DNA from: Armatimonadota bacterium
GTDB taxonomy: Bacteria > Sysuimicrobiota > Sysuimicrobiia > Sysuimicrobiales > Kaftiobacteriaceae
Assembly: GCA_031459765.1 (NCBI GenBank)
Contig: JAVKHY010000001.1
Coordinates: forward strand, 62,001 to 126,000
DNA: 64,000 nucleotides
Reading direction: 5' to 3'
Shown here: positions 44,455 through 52,565 of the stretch, in pieces
Position numbering within the stretch: the stretch's first letter is position 1
How the letters are laid out: every line of letters begins with the position of its first letter
Position numbers and translations under genes: made by a program
Notes under the pieces: model-generated
Told to the model about the DNA's origin: nothing
The model's database searches: none
Seen by the model: only the letters and a program-made list of their open reading frames with translations

Positions 44455-46146
44455 ATGGCCACCCTGATCGAGCACCGGCCCTGGCTGCGCTTCTACGAAC
44501 CGGGCGTACCCCACACGCTGCAGTACCCGTCCCTCCCGGTGCCTGCCCTGCTGGACGAGTCGGCGGCGCGCTTCCCCGACCACAGCGCGGTGGTCTTTTT
44601 CGGCGCGCGCCTGTCCTACCGCACGCTGGACCGCCTCACCCGGCGGTTCGCCGCGGCCCTGGGGCGGCTGGGAGTGGCCCCCGGCGACCGGGTGGCGCTG
44701 CACCTGCCCAACAGCCCCCAGTTCCTGATCGCATACTACGGCGCGCTGCGGGCCGGGGCCGTGGTCGTCCCCTTCAACCCGCTCTACGTGGAGCGGGAGA
44801 TCGAACATCAACTGTCCGACAGCGGGGCGGAGGTCTCCGTGACCTTGGACCTCTTCTACCCGCGGATTGCCGCCGTCCGTCAGCGGACCCGGGTGCGCGA
44901 GATTGTCGTCACCGCGATCAACGACTTCTTCCCCCTGCACCTCCGCCTGCTGTATCCGCTCAAGGCGCGGCGCGAGGGGCAGCTGGTGCCCGTTCCCAGG
45001 GCGAAAGACATCCACCGCCTGACCGACCTGCTCGCGTCGGATGCGGAGACGACGCCCCGATTCCCCGCCGTCGATCCGGGATCGACGGCGGTGCTGCTGT
45101 ATACCGGCGGGACGACCGGCATCCCCAAGGGCGCCGTGCTCACCCACCGGAACCTGGTGTGTAACGTCCTGCAGTGTCGGGCCTGGTTCACGGGGCTGCG
45201 TCCCGGCCAGGATACCGTCGTGGCGATCATCCCCTTCTTCCACTCCTATGGGATGACCTCGGCGATGAACTTCTCCGTGGCCACAGGGTCCCGTCTGGTC
45301 CCCCTGCCGCGATTCCAGCTGGAGCTGGCGCTGGAGGCCATCGACCGCTACCGCCCCCAGATCTTCCCGGGCGTGCCCACGCTGTACACGGCCATCATCA
45401 ACGCGCCCGAGATCGGCCGCCACGACCTGCGCTCCATCCGGGCCTGCATCTCCGGCGCGGCCGCGCTTCCCCTGGAGGTCCAGTCGCGCTTTGAGGCCCT
45501 GACCGGCGGCCGGCTGGTCGAGGGCTACGGGTTGACCGAGGCGTCGCCCGTCACGCACGCCAACCCGATCCAGGGGACGCGGAAGACCGGCAGCATCGGG
45601 ATCCCCTTCCCGGACACGGACGCCCGCATCGTCGACCTGGAGACCGGGACCCGCACGCTGGACCCGGGGGAGGTGGGCGAACTGGTCGTCAGCGGACCCC
45701 AGGTGATGCGGGAGTACTGGAACCGACCCGATGAAACCGCCCTCGTCCTGCGCGGGGGCTGGCTGTACACCGGCGATATGGCCCGGATGGACGAGGACGG
45801 GTTCTTCTACATCGTGGACCGCAAGAAGGAGATGATCATCACCGGCGGGCTCAACGTCTTCCCCCGCGAGGTGGAAGAGGCACTGTACGCGCATCCCGCG
45901 GTCCTGGAGGCGGCCGCGGTCGGTATTCCCGAGCCCTATCGGGGCGAAGTGGTGAAGGCCTACGTGGTACGCAAGCCCGGCGTCCAGGTCACCGCAGACG
46001 AGATCGTCGAGCACTGCAAGAAGCTTCTGGCGCCCTTTAAGGTGCCCAAGGTGGTGGAGTTCCGGGAGGCGCTGCCCAAGTCGATGGTCGGGAAGATCCT
46101 CCGCCGCGTGCTCCTGGAGGAGGAACGCGCCAAAGCGGGCAGGTGA
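44455..46146 (+). CDS. Long-chain fatty acid-CoA ligase
   Basis: 563 residues from ATG 44455. ANL-superfamily motifs: YTGGTTGIPKGAVLTHRN near 215 (ATP loop), GYGLTEASPVTH near 360, GWLYTGDMARMDEDGFFYIVDRKKEMIITGGLNVFPREVEE near 435-480 and the final catalytic Lys in PKSMVGKILRR. It resembles LcfA of Bacillus. It activates fatty acids with ATP and CoA and so feeds fadE, fadN and fadA just upstream in the same operon. A long perfect hairpin follows. Confidence 0.93.
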   Translation: MATLIEHRPWLRFYEPGVPHTLQYPSLPVPALLDESAARFPDHSAVVFFGARLSYRTLDRLTRRFAAALGRLGVAPGDRVALHLPNSPQFLIAYYGALRAGAVVVPFNPLYVEREIEHQLSDSGAEVSVTLDLFYPRIAAVRQRTRVREIVVTAINDFFPLHLRLLYPLKARREGQLVPVPRAKDIHRLTDLLASDAETTPRFPAVDPGSTAVLLYTGGTTGIPKGAVLTHRNLVCNVLQCRAWFTGLRPGQDTVVAIIPFFHSYGMTSAMNFSVATGSRLVPLPRFQLELALEAIDRYRPQIFPGVPTLYTAIINAPEIGRHDLRSIRACISGAAALPLEVQSRFEALTGGRLVEGYGLTEASPVTHANPIQGTRKTGSIGIPFPDTDARIVDLETGTRTLDPGEVGELVVSGPQVMREYWNRPDETALVLRGGWLYTGDMARMDEDGFFYIVDRKKEMIITGGLNVFPREVEEALYAHPAVLEAAAVGIPEPYRGEVVKAYVVRKPGVQVTADEIVEHCKKLLAPFKVPKVVEFREALPKSMVGKILRRVLLEEERAKAGR

Positions 46147-46163
46147 CGCCGGAAAACCCCGGC

Positions 46164-46195
46164 CGCGCCCCGCCGGGCTCGCCCGGCGGGGCGCG
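46164..46195. terminator. Shared hairpin between convergent genes
   Basis: A 15-base arm (46164-46178) is the exact reverse complement of 46181-46195, with a two-base centre. All paired bases are G or C. It lies between the ligase stop and the oppositely oriented HpaB-family stop, so it could end both transcripts. No U-run is present on either side. Confidence 0.65.
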
Positions 46196-46199
46196 GGGG

Positions 46200-47639
46200 T
46201 CAGCCGGAGGGGGTCCCGATGCCGGCCACCTGCCGGGCAAACCGCTTGTACCGCTCCAGATCCGCGTCCCCCAGGATGGTCAGCTTCTGGGCCTCCAGCG
46301 ACCCCTCGGCGTGGATGGCCAGCACCTCGAGGTAGCCGCCCAGGTCGGAGGCCGTCAGGTCGCGGACCAGGTTCATCGCCCGCAGCCGCTCCTCCGCGCC
46401 GACCGTCCCCACCAGGTAACGCTCCATGACCGCGCGCGTCTCCGGCGCGTTCCAATCCTCCTCCACCGGCGCCGTGACGACCAGCCCGCCGGCGATATCC
46501 TGCACCGCGCGCACCGCATCGTGGTAGTGCACGGCGAAGTGGTGCTTGGCGGCGTTCGTATAGGCGACGTGGGGCACGGCGATCCCTTCCTTGACCTGGC
46601 ACTCCGCGGCGGCGGCGCGGGTCAGCCCCCGAACCGTCTCCAGGTACATGACGAGCGACACGAGTTTGTCCCGCACGTGTCCGGCCCCGGCGATGCCGTT
46701 GTAGTCGGCGAGCAGGGCGGAGACGCCGATCAAAAGCTCCAGCAGCGGCGGTTTGTAGCTCACCGCGGTGAAGCGGTGGAACTCGACGAAGGTCCGGGCC
46801 AACAGACCCGCCGCCTGCCATTCGCCGAGCAAGAAGACCCGCTCCATCGGGACGAAGACGTCCTCGAACACGGTCAGCGACTCCACCGTCTTGTAACGCG
46901 CGCTGAGCGGGTGGTCGAACCGGCTGGTCGCCGCGAACCCGCGCGGACTGGCCAGCATCCTCACCCCACGGGTGGCGGCCGGCACGGCGAAGGCCACCGC
47001 CCAGGGGGTGTCGTCCTCCGTCAGGGCCCGCGTCGGCAGGACGATGATCTCGTCGGCGTAGACGGCGTTCGTGGTGTGGGCCTTGGCTCCGCGGACGACG
47101 ATGCCGTCGGGGCGGCGCTCTACGACGTGCACGTAGGTGTCGGGCTGGCGCTGCTCGTGCGGCCGCAGGCTCCGGTCGCCCTTGACATCGGTCTGGGCCA
47201 CGGCCATGGCCAGATCGTGGTCCCGGCAGTAGCGGTAGAACTCCTGGACACGCTGCAGGTAGCCGGTCCCGGCCCGGCGGTCGACCTGCGCCGCCACGAT
47301 CATCAGGGCAAAGAGCGCGTCGGTGCCGATTTCCTTCACCAGGGGCACGAAGGAGTTGCCGACCCGCGTCACAGTCTCGATGAGCTCATTGCGCCGGCGG
47401 AGATCCTCGGCGGTGCGCGGGATATGGAAGTAGCGGCTGTAGGGAGCGCCCGCTCCCTCTTCAACCACGACGAGCGGGCGGTAGGCCGGATCCTCGGCCA
47501 GGTGATAGTCCAGCGCGGTGTGAGCGGCGCCGCGGCTCAGCGCCGGATGGGTCGTGACGTCGTCCACCTTCCGTCCCCGGTAGTAGACTTCCCGGTGATC
47601 CCGCAGACCTGCGCGGTAGGCTTCAGGGGTGCGCAGCAT
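46200..47639 (-). CDS. HpaB-family flavoprotein lacking Fe-S cysteines
   Basis: 479 residues from ATG 47639, preceded by GGAGGGAGGAGG seven bases upstream. The pattern (TPEAYRAGLRDHREVYYRG, TDVKGDRSLRPHEQRQPD, RRPDGIVVRGAKAHTTNAVYADEIIVLPTRAL, DIAGGLVVTAPVEEDW) places it in the 4-hydroxyphenylacetate 3-hydroxylase / 4-hydroxybutyryl-CoA dehydratase family. The dehydratase needs three Cys plus His for a 4Fe-4S cluster. Here the equivalent region near 90-108 has no Cys, the third Cys is missing, and only the His in EFHRF remains. A flavin hydroxylase or a CoA-ester isomerase is more likely than a true dehydratase. Confidence 0.85.
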   Translation of the reverse strand: MLRTPEAYRAGLRDHREVYYRGRKVDDVTTHPALSRGAAHTALDYHLAEDPAYRPLVVVEEGAGAPYSRYFHIPRTAEDLRRRNELIETVTRVGNSFVPLVKEIGTDALFALMIVAAQVDRRAGTGYLQRVQEFYRYCRDHDLAMAVAQTDVKGDRSLRPHEQRQPDTYVHVVERRPDGIVVRGAKAHTTNAVYADEIIVLPTRALTEDDTPWAVAFAVPAATRGVRMLASPRGFAATSRFDHPLSARYKTVESLTVFEDVFVPMERVFLLGEWQAAGLLARTFVEFHRFTAVSYKPPLLELLIGVSALLADYNGIAGAGHVRDKLVSLVMYLETVRGLTRAAAAECQVKEGIAVPHVAYTNAAKHHFAVHYHDAVRAVQDIAGGLVVTAPVEEDWNAPETRAVMERYLVGTVGAEERLRAMNLVRDLTASDLGGYLEVLAIHAEGSLEAQKLTILGDADLERYKRFARQVAGIGTPSG

Positions 47640-47749
47640 CGCCCCGCCTCCTCCCTCCGGCATGTAGGAGCAGACTTCGGCTCCCCGGTGCCGGGCTCCC
47701 GCGGCGCGGACAGAGGACAGCGTGCGCGGCCGGCTCCGTGTGCGGCCGG

Positions 47750-48625
47750 TCAGGCGAACAGGCGCAGCAGCGGGCGCACGTCGGCGTCGGCCAGCTCCTG
47801 GGGCCAGATCGGCGCGCGCCTGAAGGCCTTCTTGTTCCGGGGGTTCCGGTAGATGATGCCGAGCGGCAACCGACCCCGCCGGTCGAAGTCGTTCAGCAGG
47901 TCCCAGGCGGCGTTGAGGTCGGAGGGGTCGTGATCGGCCGGAATTTCCTCGACGTGCTCGCGGTACCAGTCGTAGGTGTTGAACTTGTTGTAGGTGACGC
48001 AGGGCGAAAAGTCGTTGACCATGGCGAAGCCTTTGTGCTGCAGCGCCTGGACGTAGATCTCCGCGGCGTGCTTGGGGTCCCCGGAGAAGGACTGGGCGAC
48101 GAAGGTGGCCCCCGCGGTGAGGGCCAGACGCAGCGGCGAGAACGGCGGCGGCGCTTCCTCGGAGAACACCTCCAGGCCCATGCCGCGGCCGTGGGTGGGA
48201 GAGTGCTGCCCCTTGGTCAGGCCGTAGACCCCGTTATCCATGACCACGTGCATGATCTCCGGATCGCGCCGGCAGACGTGGACGAAGTTTTCCACGCCGA
48301 TGGCAAAGGTGTCGCCGTCGCCGCCCATGGAGATGACCTTCAACTCGGGGTTGACCATCTTGGCGCCGAGGGCGTAGGCCAGCGGACCGCCGTGCGTGCC
48401 GTGGAAGCCGTTGCCGTTGAGGTAGTTGCGGATCTGGCCCGAACACCCGATCCCCGTGACGATGAGGAGTTCGTAGGGGGTGATCTCCAGTTTGGTCAGC
48501 GCCATCTTCAGCGCGGCCAGCACGCCGAAGTCCCCGCACCCGGGGCACCACTGGATGCGATGCCGCGGGACGGCGTTCTCCTCCCAGACCTTCGCCGAGA
48601 TCTTCTGCGCTTTGGTCTCCGCCAT
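47750..48625 (-). CDS. korB: 2-oxoacid:ferredoxin oxidoreductase, beta subunit
   Basis: 291 residues. It binds thiamine diphosphate: CPGCGDFGVLAALKMAL near 27, IVTGIGCSGQIRNYL near 55, and GDGDTFAIGVENFVHVCRRDPEI with VMDNGVYGLTKGQ (about 101-140). Near the end GIIYRNPRNKKAF is typical of KorB/OorB. With the alpha subunit it oxidatively decarboxylates a 2-oxoacid (2-oxoglutarate or branched-chain) to an acyl-CoA and reduces ferredoxin. It starts 15 bases after korA. It has no ferredoxin domain of its own. Confidence 0.93.
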   Translation of the reverse strand: MAETKAQKISAKVWEENAVPRHRIQWCPGCGDFGVLAALKMALTKLEITPYELLIVTGIGCSGQIRNYLNGNGFHGTHGGPLAYALGAKMVNPELKVISMGGDGDTFAIGVENFVHVCRRDPEIMHVVMDNGVYGLTKGQHSPTHGRGMGLEVFSEEAPPPFSPLRLALTAGATFVAQSFSGDPKHAAEIYVQALQHKGFAMVNDFSPCVTYNKFNTYDWYREHVEEIPADHDPSDLNAAWDLLNDFDRRGRLPLGIIYRNPRNKKAFRRAPIWPQELADADVRPLLRLFA

Positions 48626-48640
48626 GATTCTCGATCCTCG

Positions 48641-50518
48641 CTAGTCGCCTTCCGACACCTTCACCGGCACCGGTCCATCCGTGATGCGCACGGTGCTCAC
48701 GCCCTGGCGGAGAATCGCCTCCACGCCTTCGGCGATCTCCGACGGATACAGCGGCACCCCGTTGTACTTCAGGATGCGCCGCACCGGGACCAGACAGTGC
48801 GCCTGGACGACCTCGGCGAACTGACCGGTGAAGTTCTGCTCAATGCAGATCACGGTGTTGGCCTGTTCCAACAGGGGCTTGGCGGCCTCGGTCGGGAAGG
48901 GCCAGAGGTGCGTGAAGTGGACCACCGCCGCCTCGATGCCGCGGGCCTGGAGACGCTGCTGCGCCTCCAGGATGACCGGCCGGGTACTCCCCCAGCCGAT
49001 CAGCACCGGACGGCCTTCGACCTTCCCGAACACCTGCGGCGGCCGGCCGTCTTCCTTGAGATAGGTCTGCAATTTGCGCAGGCGCTTGTCCACCTGCGCC
49101 TTGCGCACCAGGGGATCGGTGCTGACGAAGCCGCGCTCGTCGTGTTCTGAGCCGCTGGCCTTGAAGACCGCGCCCGGGGTGCCCGGGAGCAGCCGCGGGG
49201 AGATGCCGCTGGGGGTGACGGCGAAGCGCCGGTAGGCCCCGTCGCGGCGCAGGTCTTCCTCGGTCACCAGCGTGGAGCGATCGATCCGTGCCTTCTGGCT
49301 CAGGAAGAAGGACTCCGGGACGGCCTTGCGGCCCTCGGAGAGGTTCAGGTCGGTGAGGAAGAAGACCGGACACTGGTACTTGTCGGCCAGTTCGTGGGCT
49401 TCCATCATCAACGTGTAGCACTCTTCCTGGGTGGCCGGCGCCAGCACGATGCGCGGGACCTCGCTGTGGCCGCCGAAGACGGAGAGGTACAGGTCGCCCT
49501 GCTCGCTCTTCGTCGGCATCCCCGTGCTCGGCCCGGCGCGCTGCGTATCCACAATGACCACCGGGGTCTCGGTCATCCCGGAGACCCCGAACTCCTCCGA
49601 CTTCAAGGACAACCCCGGCCCGGACGTCCCCACCATGCTGCGCACCCCGGCCAGGGCCGCCCCGATCGCGGCGCGGATGGACTCGCGTTCGTTCTGGCCC
49701 TGCAGGGCACGCCCGCCGTACTTGGGCAGGTGCTCTTCCATGAACTCGAGGATGGCCGAAGCGGGCGTGATGGGGTAACCGGCGTAGAAGCGGCAGCCGG
49801 CCTTGATGGCGCCGATACTGAGGGCCTCGTTTCCGCTGATCAGCAGCAGCGGCTCGCGCAGGGGCCGCGGCTCCAGGCGGTAGCCGACATCGGTCCAGCC
49901 CTTGGCCTGCAAAATCGACTCGACGAGCTCCCGGCCGCGCTGCGCCGCCCTGATGTTGATGTCCACGGTCTGCTGCCCCTTGCGCAGGAACCGTTCCTCG
50001 ATCAGCGTCCGGAAGTAGGTCCCCGCCGGGTCGAAGTCCAGCACCCGAAAGAGGGCGCCGACCATGACAATGTTCTTGACCACGTCCCGCTTCAGTTCGT
50101 CGCGGGCCACGGTGCGGGCGGGGACCGGGAAGACCTTGATCCCGCGCCGCTCCAGCTCGCCGGCGTCGATCTCGCCCGTGCTGCTGTCGTAGATCAGGAC
50201 TCCGCCGTCCCGCAGTTCCCGGCCGTGGCGGAGCACGGTGTCGCGGTTGGGCTGCGGGGCGGCGTCGGGGTTGCTGTCGTAGTCCAGGGCGATCAGGACA
50301 TCGACCTCGCGGTCCCCCCAGGACAGGGGCGGCGTCTCCGTGATCCGCATGGGGTCGAACTGATGCGCGCCGTAGATCGTCGAGGCATAGCCACGTTCCA
50401 TGGCCAGCACGTACAGCCCGGCGCGGGTCATGATGCGCCCGAGCACGTCGGTCATGGTCACGACGCCGTCGCGAAGCTGCACCCCACCGACCAGAAGCTT
50501 CAGATTGTTGACGATCAC
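48641..50518 (-). CDS. korA: 2-oxoacid:ferredoxin oxidoreductase, fused gamma-alpha subunit
   Basis: 625 residues from GTG 50518 (VIVNNLKLLVGGVQL; GAGGAGGA upstream). An in-frame ATG 30 bases earlier is possible. The N-terminal gamma-type domain (1-180) has GGVQLRDGVVTMTDVLGRI and LDYDSNPDAAPQPN. The alpha domain has GNEALSIGAIKAGCRFYAGYPITPAS near 235-255, QNERESIRAAIGAALAGVRSMVGTSGPGLSL and GPSTGMPTKSEQGDL. Fused gamma-alpha subunits of this size are typical of KorA. The substrate is not decided by sequence; the neighbouring liv operon makes branched-chain 2-oxoacids plausible. Confidence 0.93.
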   Translation of the reverse strand: MIVNNLKLLVGGVQLRDGVVTMTDVLGRIMTRAGLYVLAMERGYASTIYGAHQFDPMRITETPPLSWGDREVDVLIALDYDSNPDAAPQPNRDTVLRHGRELRDGGVLIYDSSTGEIDAGELERRGIKVFPVPARTVARDELKRDVVKNIVMVGALFRVLDFDPAGTYFRTLIEERFLRKGQQTVDINIRAAQRGRELVESILQAKGWTDVGYRLEPRPLREPLLLISGNEALSIGAIKAGCRFYAGYPITPASAILEFMEEHLPKYGGRALQGQNERESIRAAIGAALAGVRSMVGTSGPGLSLKSEEFGVSGMTETPVVIVDTQRAGPSTGMPTKSEQGDLYLSVFGGHSEVPRIVLAPATQEECYTLMMEAHELADKYQCPVFFLTDLNLSEGRKAVPESFFLSQKARIDRSTLVTEEDLRRDGAYRRFAVTPSGISPRLLPGTPGAVFKASGSEHDERGFVSTDPLVRKAQVDKRLRKLQTYLKEDGRPPQVFGKVEGRPVLIGWGSTRPVILEAQQRLQARGIEAAVVHFTHLWPFPTEAAKPLLEQANTVICIEQNFTGQFAEVVQAHCLVPVRRILKYNGVPLYPSEIAEGVEAILRQGVSTVRITDGPVPVKVSEGD

Positions 50519-50603
50519 GGTGCCGTCGTCCTCCTCAGGACAAAGCAAGCCCCTGGTGGTCCACTCCCAGAGGCCCGGCCAGCGGTCGTTTCAATCCGCC
50601 GCT

Positions 50604-50630
50604 ATCATACCACAGGGCCTTTCCCCGCAA
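50604..50630 (-). promoter_or_regulatory. Possible promoter for korAB
   Basis: On the minus strand an extended -10 TGG-TATGAT (core 50609-50604) lies 15 bp from TTGCGG (50630-50625). The spacer is short, but the extended -10 can compensate. Confidence 0.4.
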
Positions 50631-50657
50631 CACCGGGCAGCACCGCAGGGATGACCT

Positions 50658-50680
50658 CCGGCCGGAGAGAAGTCGGCCGG
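50658..50680 (+). promoter_or_regulatory. Hairpin presenting the livM ribosome site
   Basis: CCGGCCG (50658-50664) pairs with CGGCCGG (50674-50680). The 9-base loop between them contains GAGAGAAG, the only Shine-Dalgarno-like sequence before the GTG at 50682. Confidence 0.5.
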
Positions 50681-50681
50681 C

Positions 50682-51662
50682 GTGGAACTCCGCCAGCGCT
50701 ATGAGGAGGACCTCTACCTCGTCCGCGGCGCCCTGGGCTGGGCGGCGTTGCTGGCCTTCGCCCTGCTGCTCCTCCTGGTTCCCATCCTGGCCCCACGGTA
50801 CTTCCTCTACACCGCCGCCCTGATCGCCGCCCACGTCGTGATCGCCGTCGGCCTCAACCTGCTCGTGGGCTACACCGGGCAGATCTCCCTCGGCCATGCC
50901 GGGTTCGTGGCCCTGGGCGCCTACACCGCCGGGATCCTGGCCGCCCGCCACCACCTCCCCTGGCTGCCGGCCTTCGCCGCGGCGGGGATCGTCGCCGCGC
51001 TCTTCGGCTTCCTGGTGGGCATCCCGGCCCTGCGCCTGACCGGGCCCTACCTGACCATTGCCACGCTGGGCTTCGGCATCGCCGTGAACCAGGTGCTGAC
51101 CAACTGGGACGCCCTCTCCGGCGGCCGCGGCGGGCTCTTCCTGCCCAAGTTGAGTGTGGCCGGCCTGCGCCTGACGGATGCCCAGGTCTACTACCTGTTT
51201 ACGGCGCTCGCCGCGCTGCTGGTCTGGGTGGCCTTCAACCTCGTCCGCTCCCACATCGGGCGCGCCTTCGTGGCCATCCGCGACAGCGACATCGCCGCGG
51301 AGGTGATGGGCGTCAACCTCACCGTGTACAAGACCCTGGCCTTTGCCGTGAGCGCCTTCTACGCCGGGATCGGCGGGGCCATGCTGGCCTACCTGCTGGG
51401 ATTCCTCGAGCCGCAGATGTTCACGCTCTTCGAGTCCATCTACTACTTCAGCATGATCGTCGTCGGCGGCCTGGGTACGATCCCCGGCTCGATCCTGGGA
51501 GCGGTCCTCCTGACCCTCCTCCCCCAGCAGCTGGCCGGGTTCAAACAGTACCTTCCGCTCATCTACGGGGCGACCATCGTCTTCGTCATGGCCGTGGAGC
51601 CGTGGGGGCTGTACGGCCGCTGGCTGAAGATCAAGCTCTGGTTCAAGACATGGCCCTTCTAG
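50682..51662 (+). CDS. livM: Branched-chain amino acid ABC transporter permease LivM
   Basis: 326 residues with about nine membrane segments. The LivM family blocks AVGLNLLVGYTGQISLGHAGFVALGAYTAGIL (about 58-90), LRLTGPYLTIATLGFGIAVNQV and VRSHIGRAFVAIRDSDIAAEVMGVNLTVYK are all present, ending with VVGGLGTIPGSILGAVLLTLLPQQL. It forms the membrane channel with LivH. It starts at GTG 50682 behind a hairpin that holds the ribosome site. It is the first gene of livMHKGF and overlaps livH by 13 bp. Confidence 0.94.
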   Translation: MELRQRYEEDLYLVRGALGWAALLAFALLLLLVPILAPRYFLYTAALIAAHVVIAVGLNLLVGYTGQISLGHAGFVALGAYTAGILAARHHLPWLPAFAAAGIVAALFGFLVGIPALRLTGPYLTIATLGFGIAVNQVLTNWDALSGGRGGLFLPKLSVAGLRLTDAQVYYLFTALAALLVWVAFNLVRSHIGRAFVAIRDSDIAAEVMGVNLTVYKTLAFAVSAFYAGIGGAMLAYLLGFLEPQMFTLFESIYYFSMIVVGGLGTIPGSILGAVLLTLLPQQLAGFKQYLPLIYGATIVFVMAVEPWGLYGRWLKIKLWFKTWPF

Positions 51663-52528
51663 CCCAGTACCTCGTCGGCGGGCTGGCCGTGGGGAGCCTC
51701 TACGCGCTGGTGGCCCTGGGGATCGTCCTGCTGTACCGCACCTCGCGCATCCTCAACTTCGCCCACGGCGACCTGGCCACATTCGGCACCTTCGTCGCCT
51801 ACGCCATGCTCACCGCCCTGCGCTGGCCCTTTGGCGCGGCGGCCGGGGGCAGTTTGGTTGTCACGGCCGTCGTGGGCGCGGCGTTCTTCTTTCTGATCCT
51901 CCGGCCGGCCAGAGAAGCCACGCTGCTCGGAAAGATCGTCATCACCCTCGGCCTGGCGCTCTTCCTGCAGGGAGGAGTTGCCGTGCTCTGGGGGACGGAC
52001 ACGAAAACGATGCCCTTCCCGCTGTCGGACGTGAAAGTCTATCGCCTGGGCGAGGTGGTGGTGAGCCAGCTGAGCCTCGGCAGTGTCGCGGTGGGCCTCA
52101 TCCTCCTGGCCGGGATGTACGTCCTGGTGCAGCGGACTCGGGTCGGCCTGGCCATGCGCGCCGTCTCGCAGAACACCGTGGCCGCCCAGGTGCTGGGGAT
52201 CCCCGTCCGCCGGATCTTCACCCTGACCTGGGGGCTGGCCTCGGCGCTGGGCGCCGCCGCAGGGATCCTGCTGGCCCCGGTGACGCTCCTCGATCCCTAC
52301 ATGATGCTCGATCCCTTCCTGAAGGGGTTCGCCGCGGCCGTCCTGGGCGGGATCGACAGCATGCCCGGGGCGGCCCTGGGCGGCCTGCTGCTGGGGGTCG
52401 TGGAAACCCTCTTCGGCGCCTACGTCTCCGTCAAGTTCAAGACCACCCTGGCCTTCCTCATCATCATCGCCGTCCTCATCGTCCGGCCGGAAGGGTTGCT
52501 CGGCAGGGAGTACAAGCGTCGCGTGTAA
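51650..52528 (+). CDS. livH: Branched-chain amino acid ABC transporter permease LivH
   Basis: 292 residues from ATG 51650, inside the end of livM. The family opening LLAQYLVGGLAVGSLYALVALGIVLLYRTSRILNFAHGDLATFGTF is exact. LAMRAVSQNTVAAQVLGIPVRRIFTLTWGLASALGAAAGILLAP is the cytoplasmic loop that contacts the ATPases. The C-terminus has GGIDSMPGAALGGLLLGVVETL and ends VRPEGLLGREYKRRV. An upstream GTG in frame would overlap livM much further and is unlikely. Confidence 0.94.
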   Translation: MALLAQYLVGGLAVGSLYALVALGIVLLYRTSRILNFAHGDLATFGTFVAYAMLTALRWPFGAAAGGSLVVTAVVGAAFFFLILRPAREATLLGKIVITLGLALFLQGGVAVLWGTDTKTMPFPLSDVKVYRLGEVVVSQLSLGSVAVGLILLAGMYVLVQRTRVGLAMRAVSQNTVAAQVLGIPVRRIFTLTWGLASALGAAAGILLAPVTLLDPYMMLDPFLKGFAAAVLGGIDSMPGAALGGLLLGVVETLFGAYVSVKFKTTLAFLIIIAVLIVRPEGLLGREYKRRV

Positions 52529-52565
52529 CTAGTTTCGATACCATCTTCGGCGGAGGGGTGAGGAG

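Noticed and set aside
46200-47639. True 4-hydroxybutyryl-CoA dehydratase
   Set aside because: The cluster Cys residues required for that reaction are absent.
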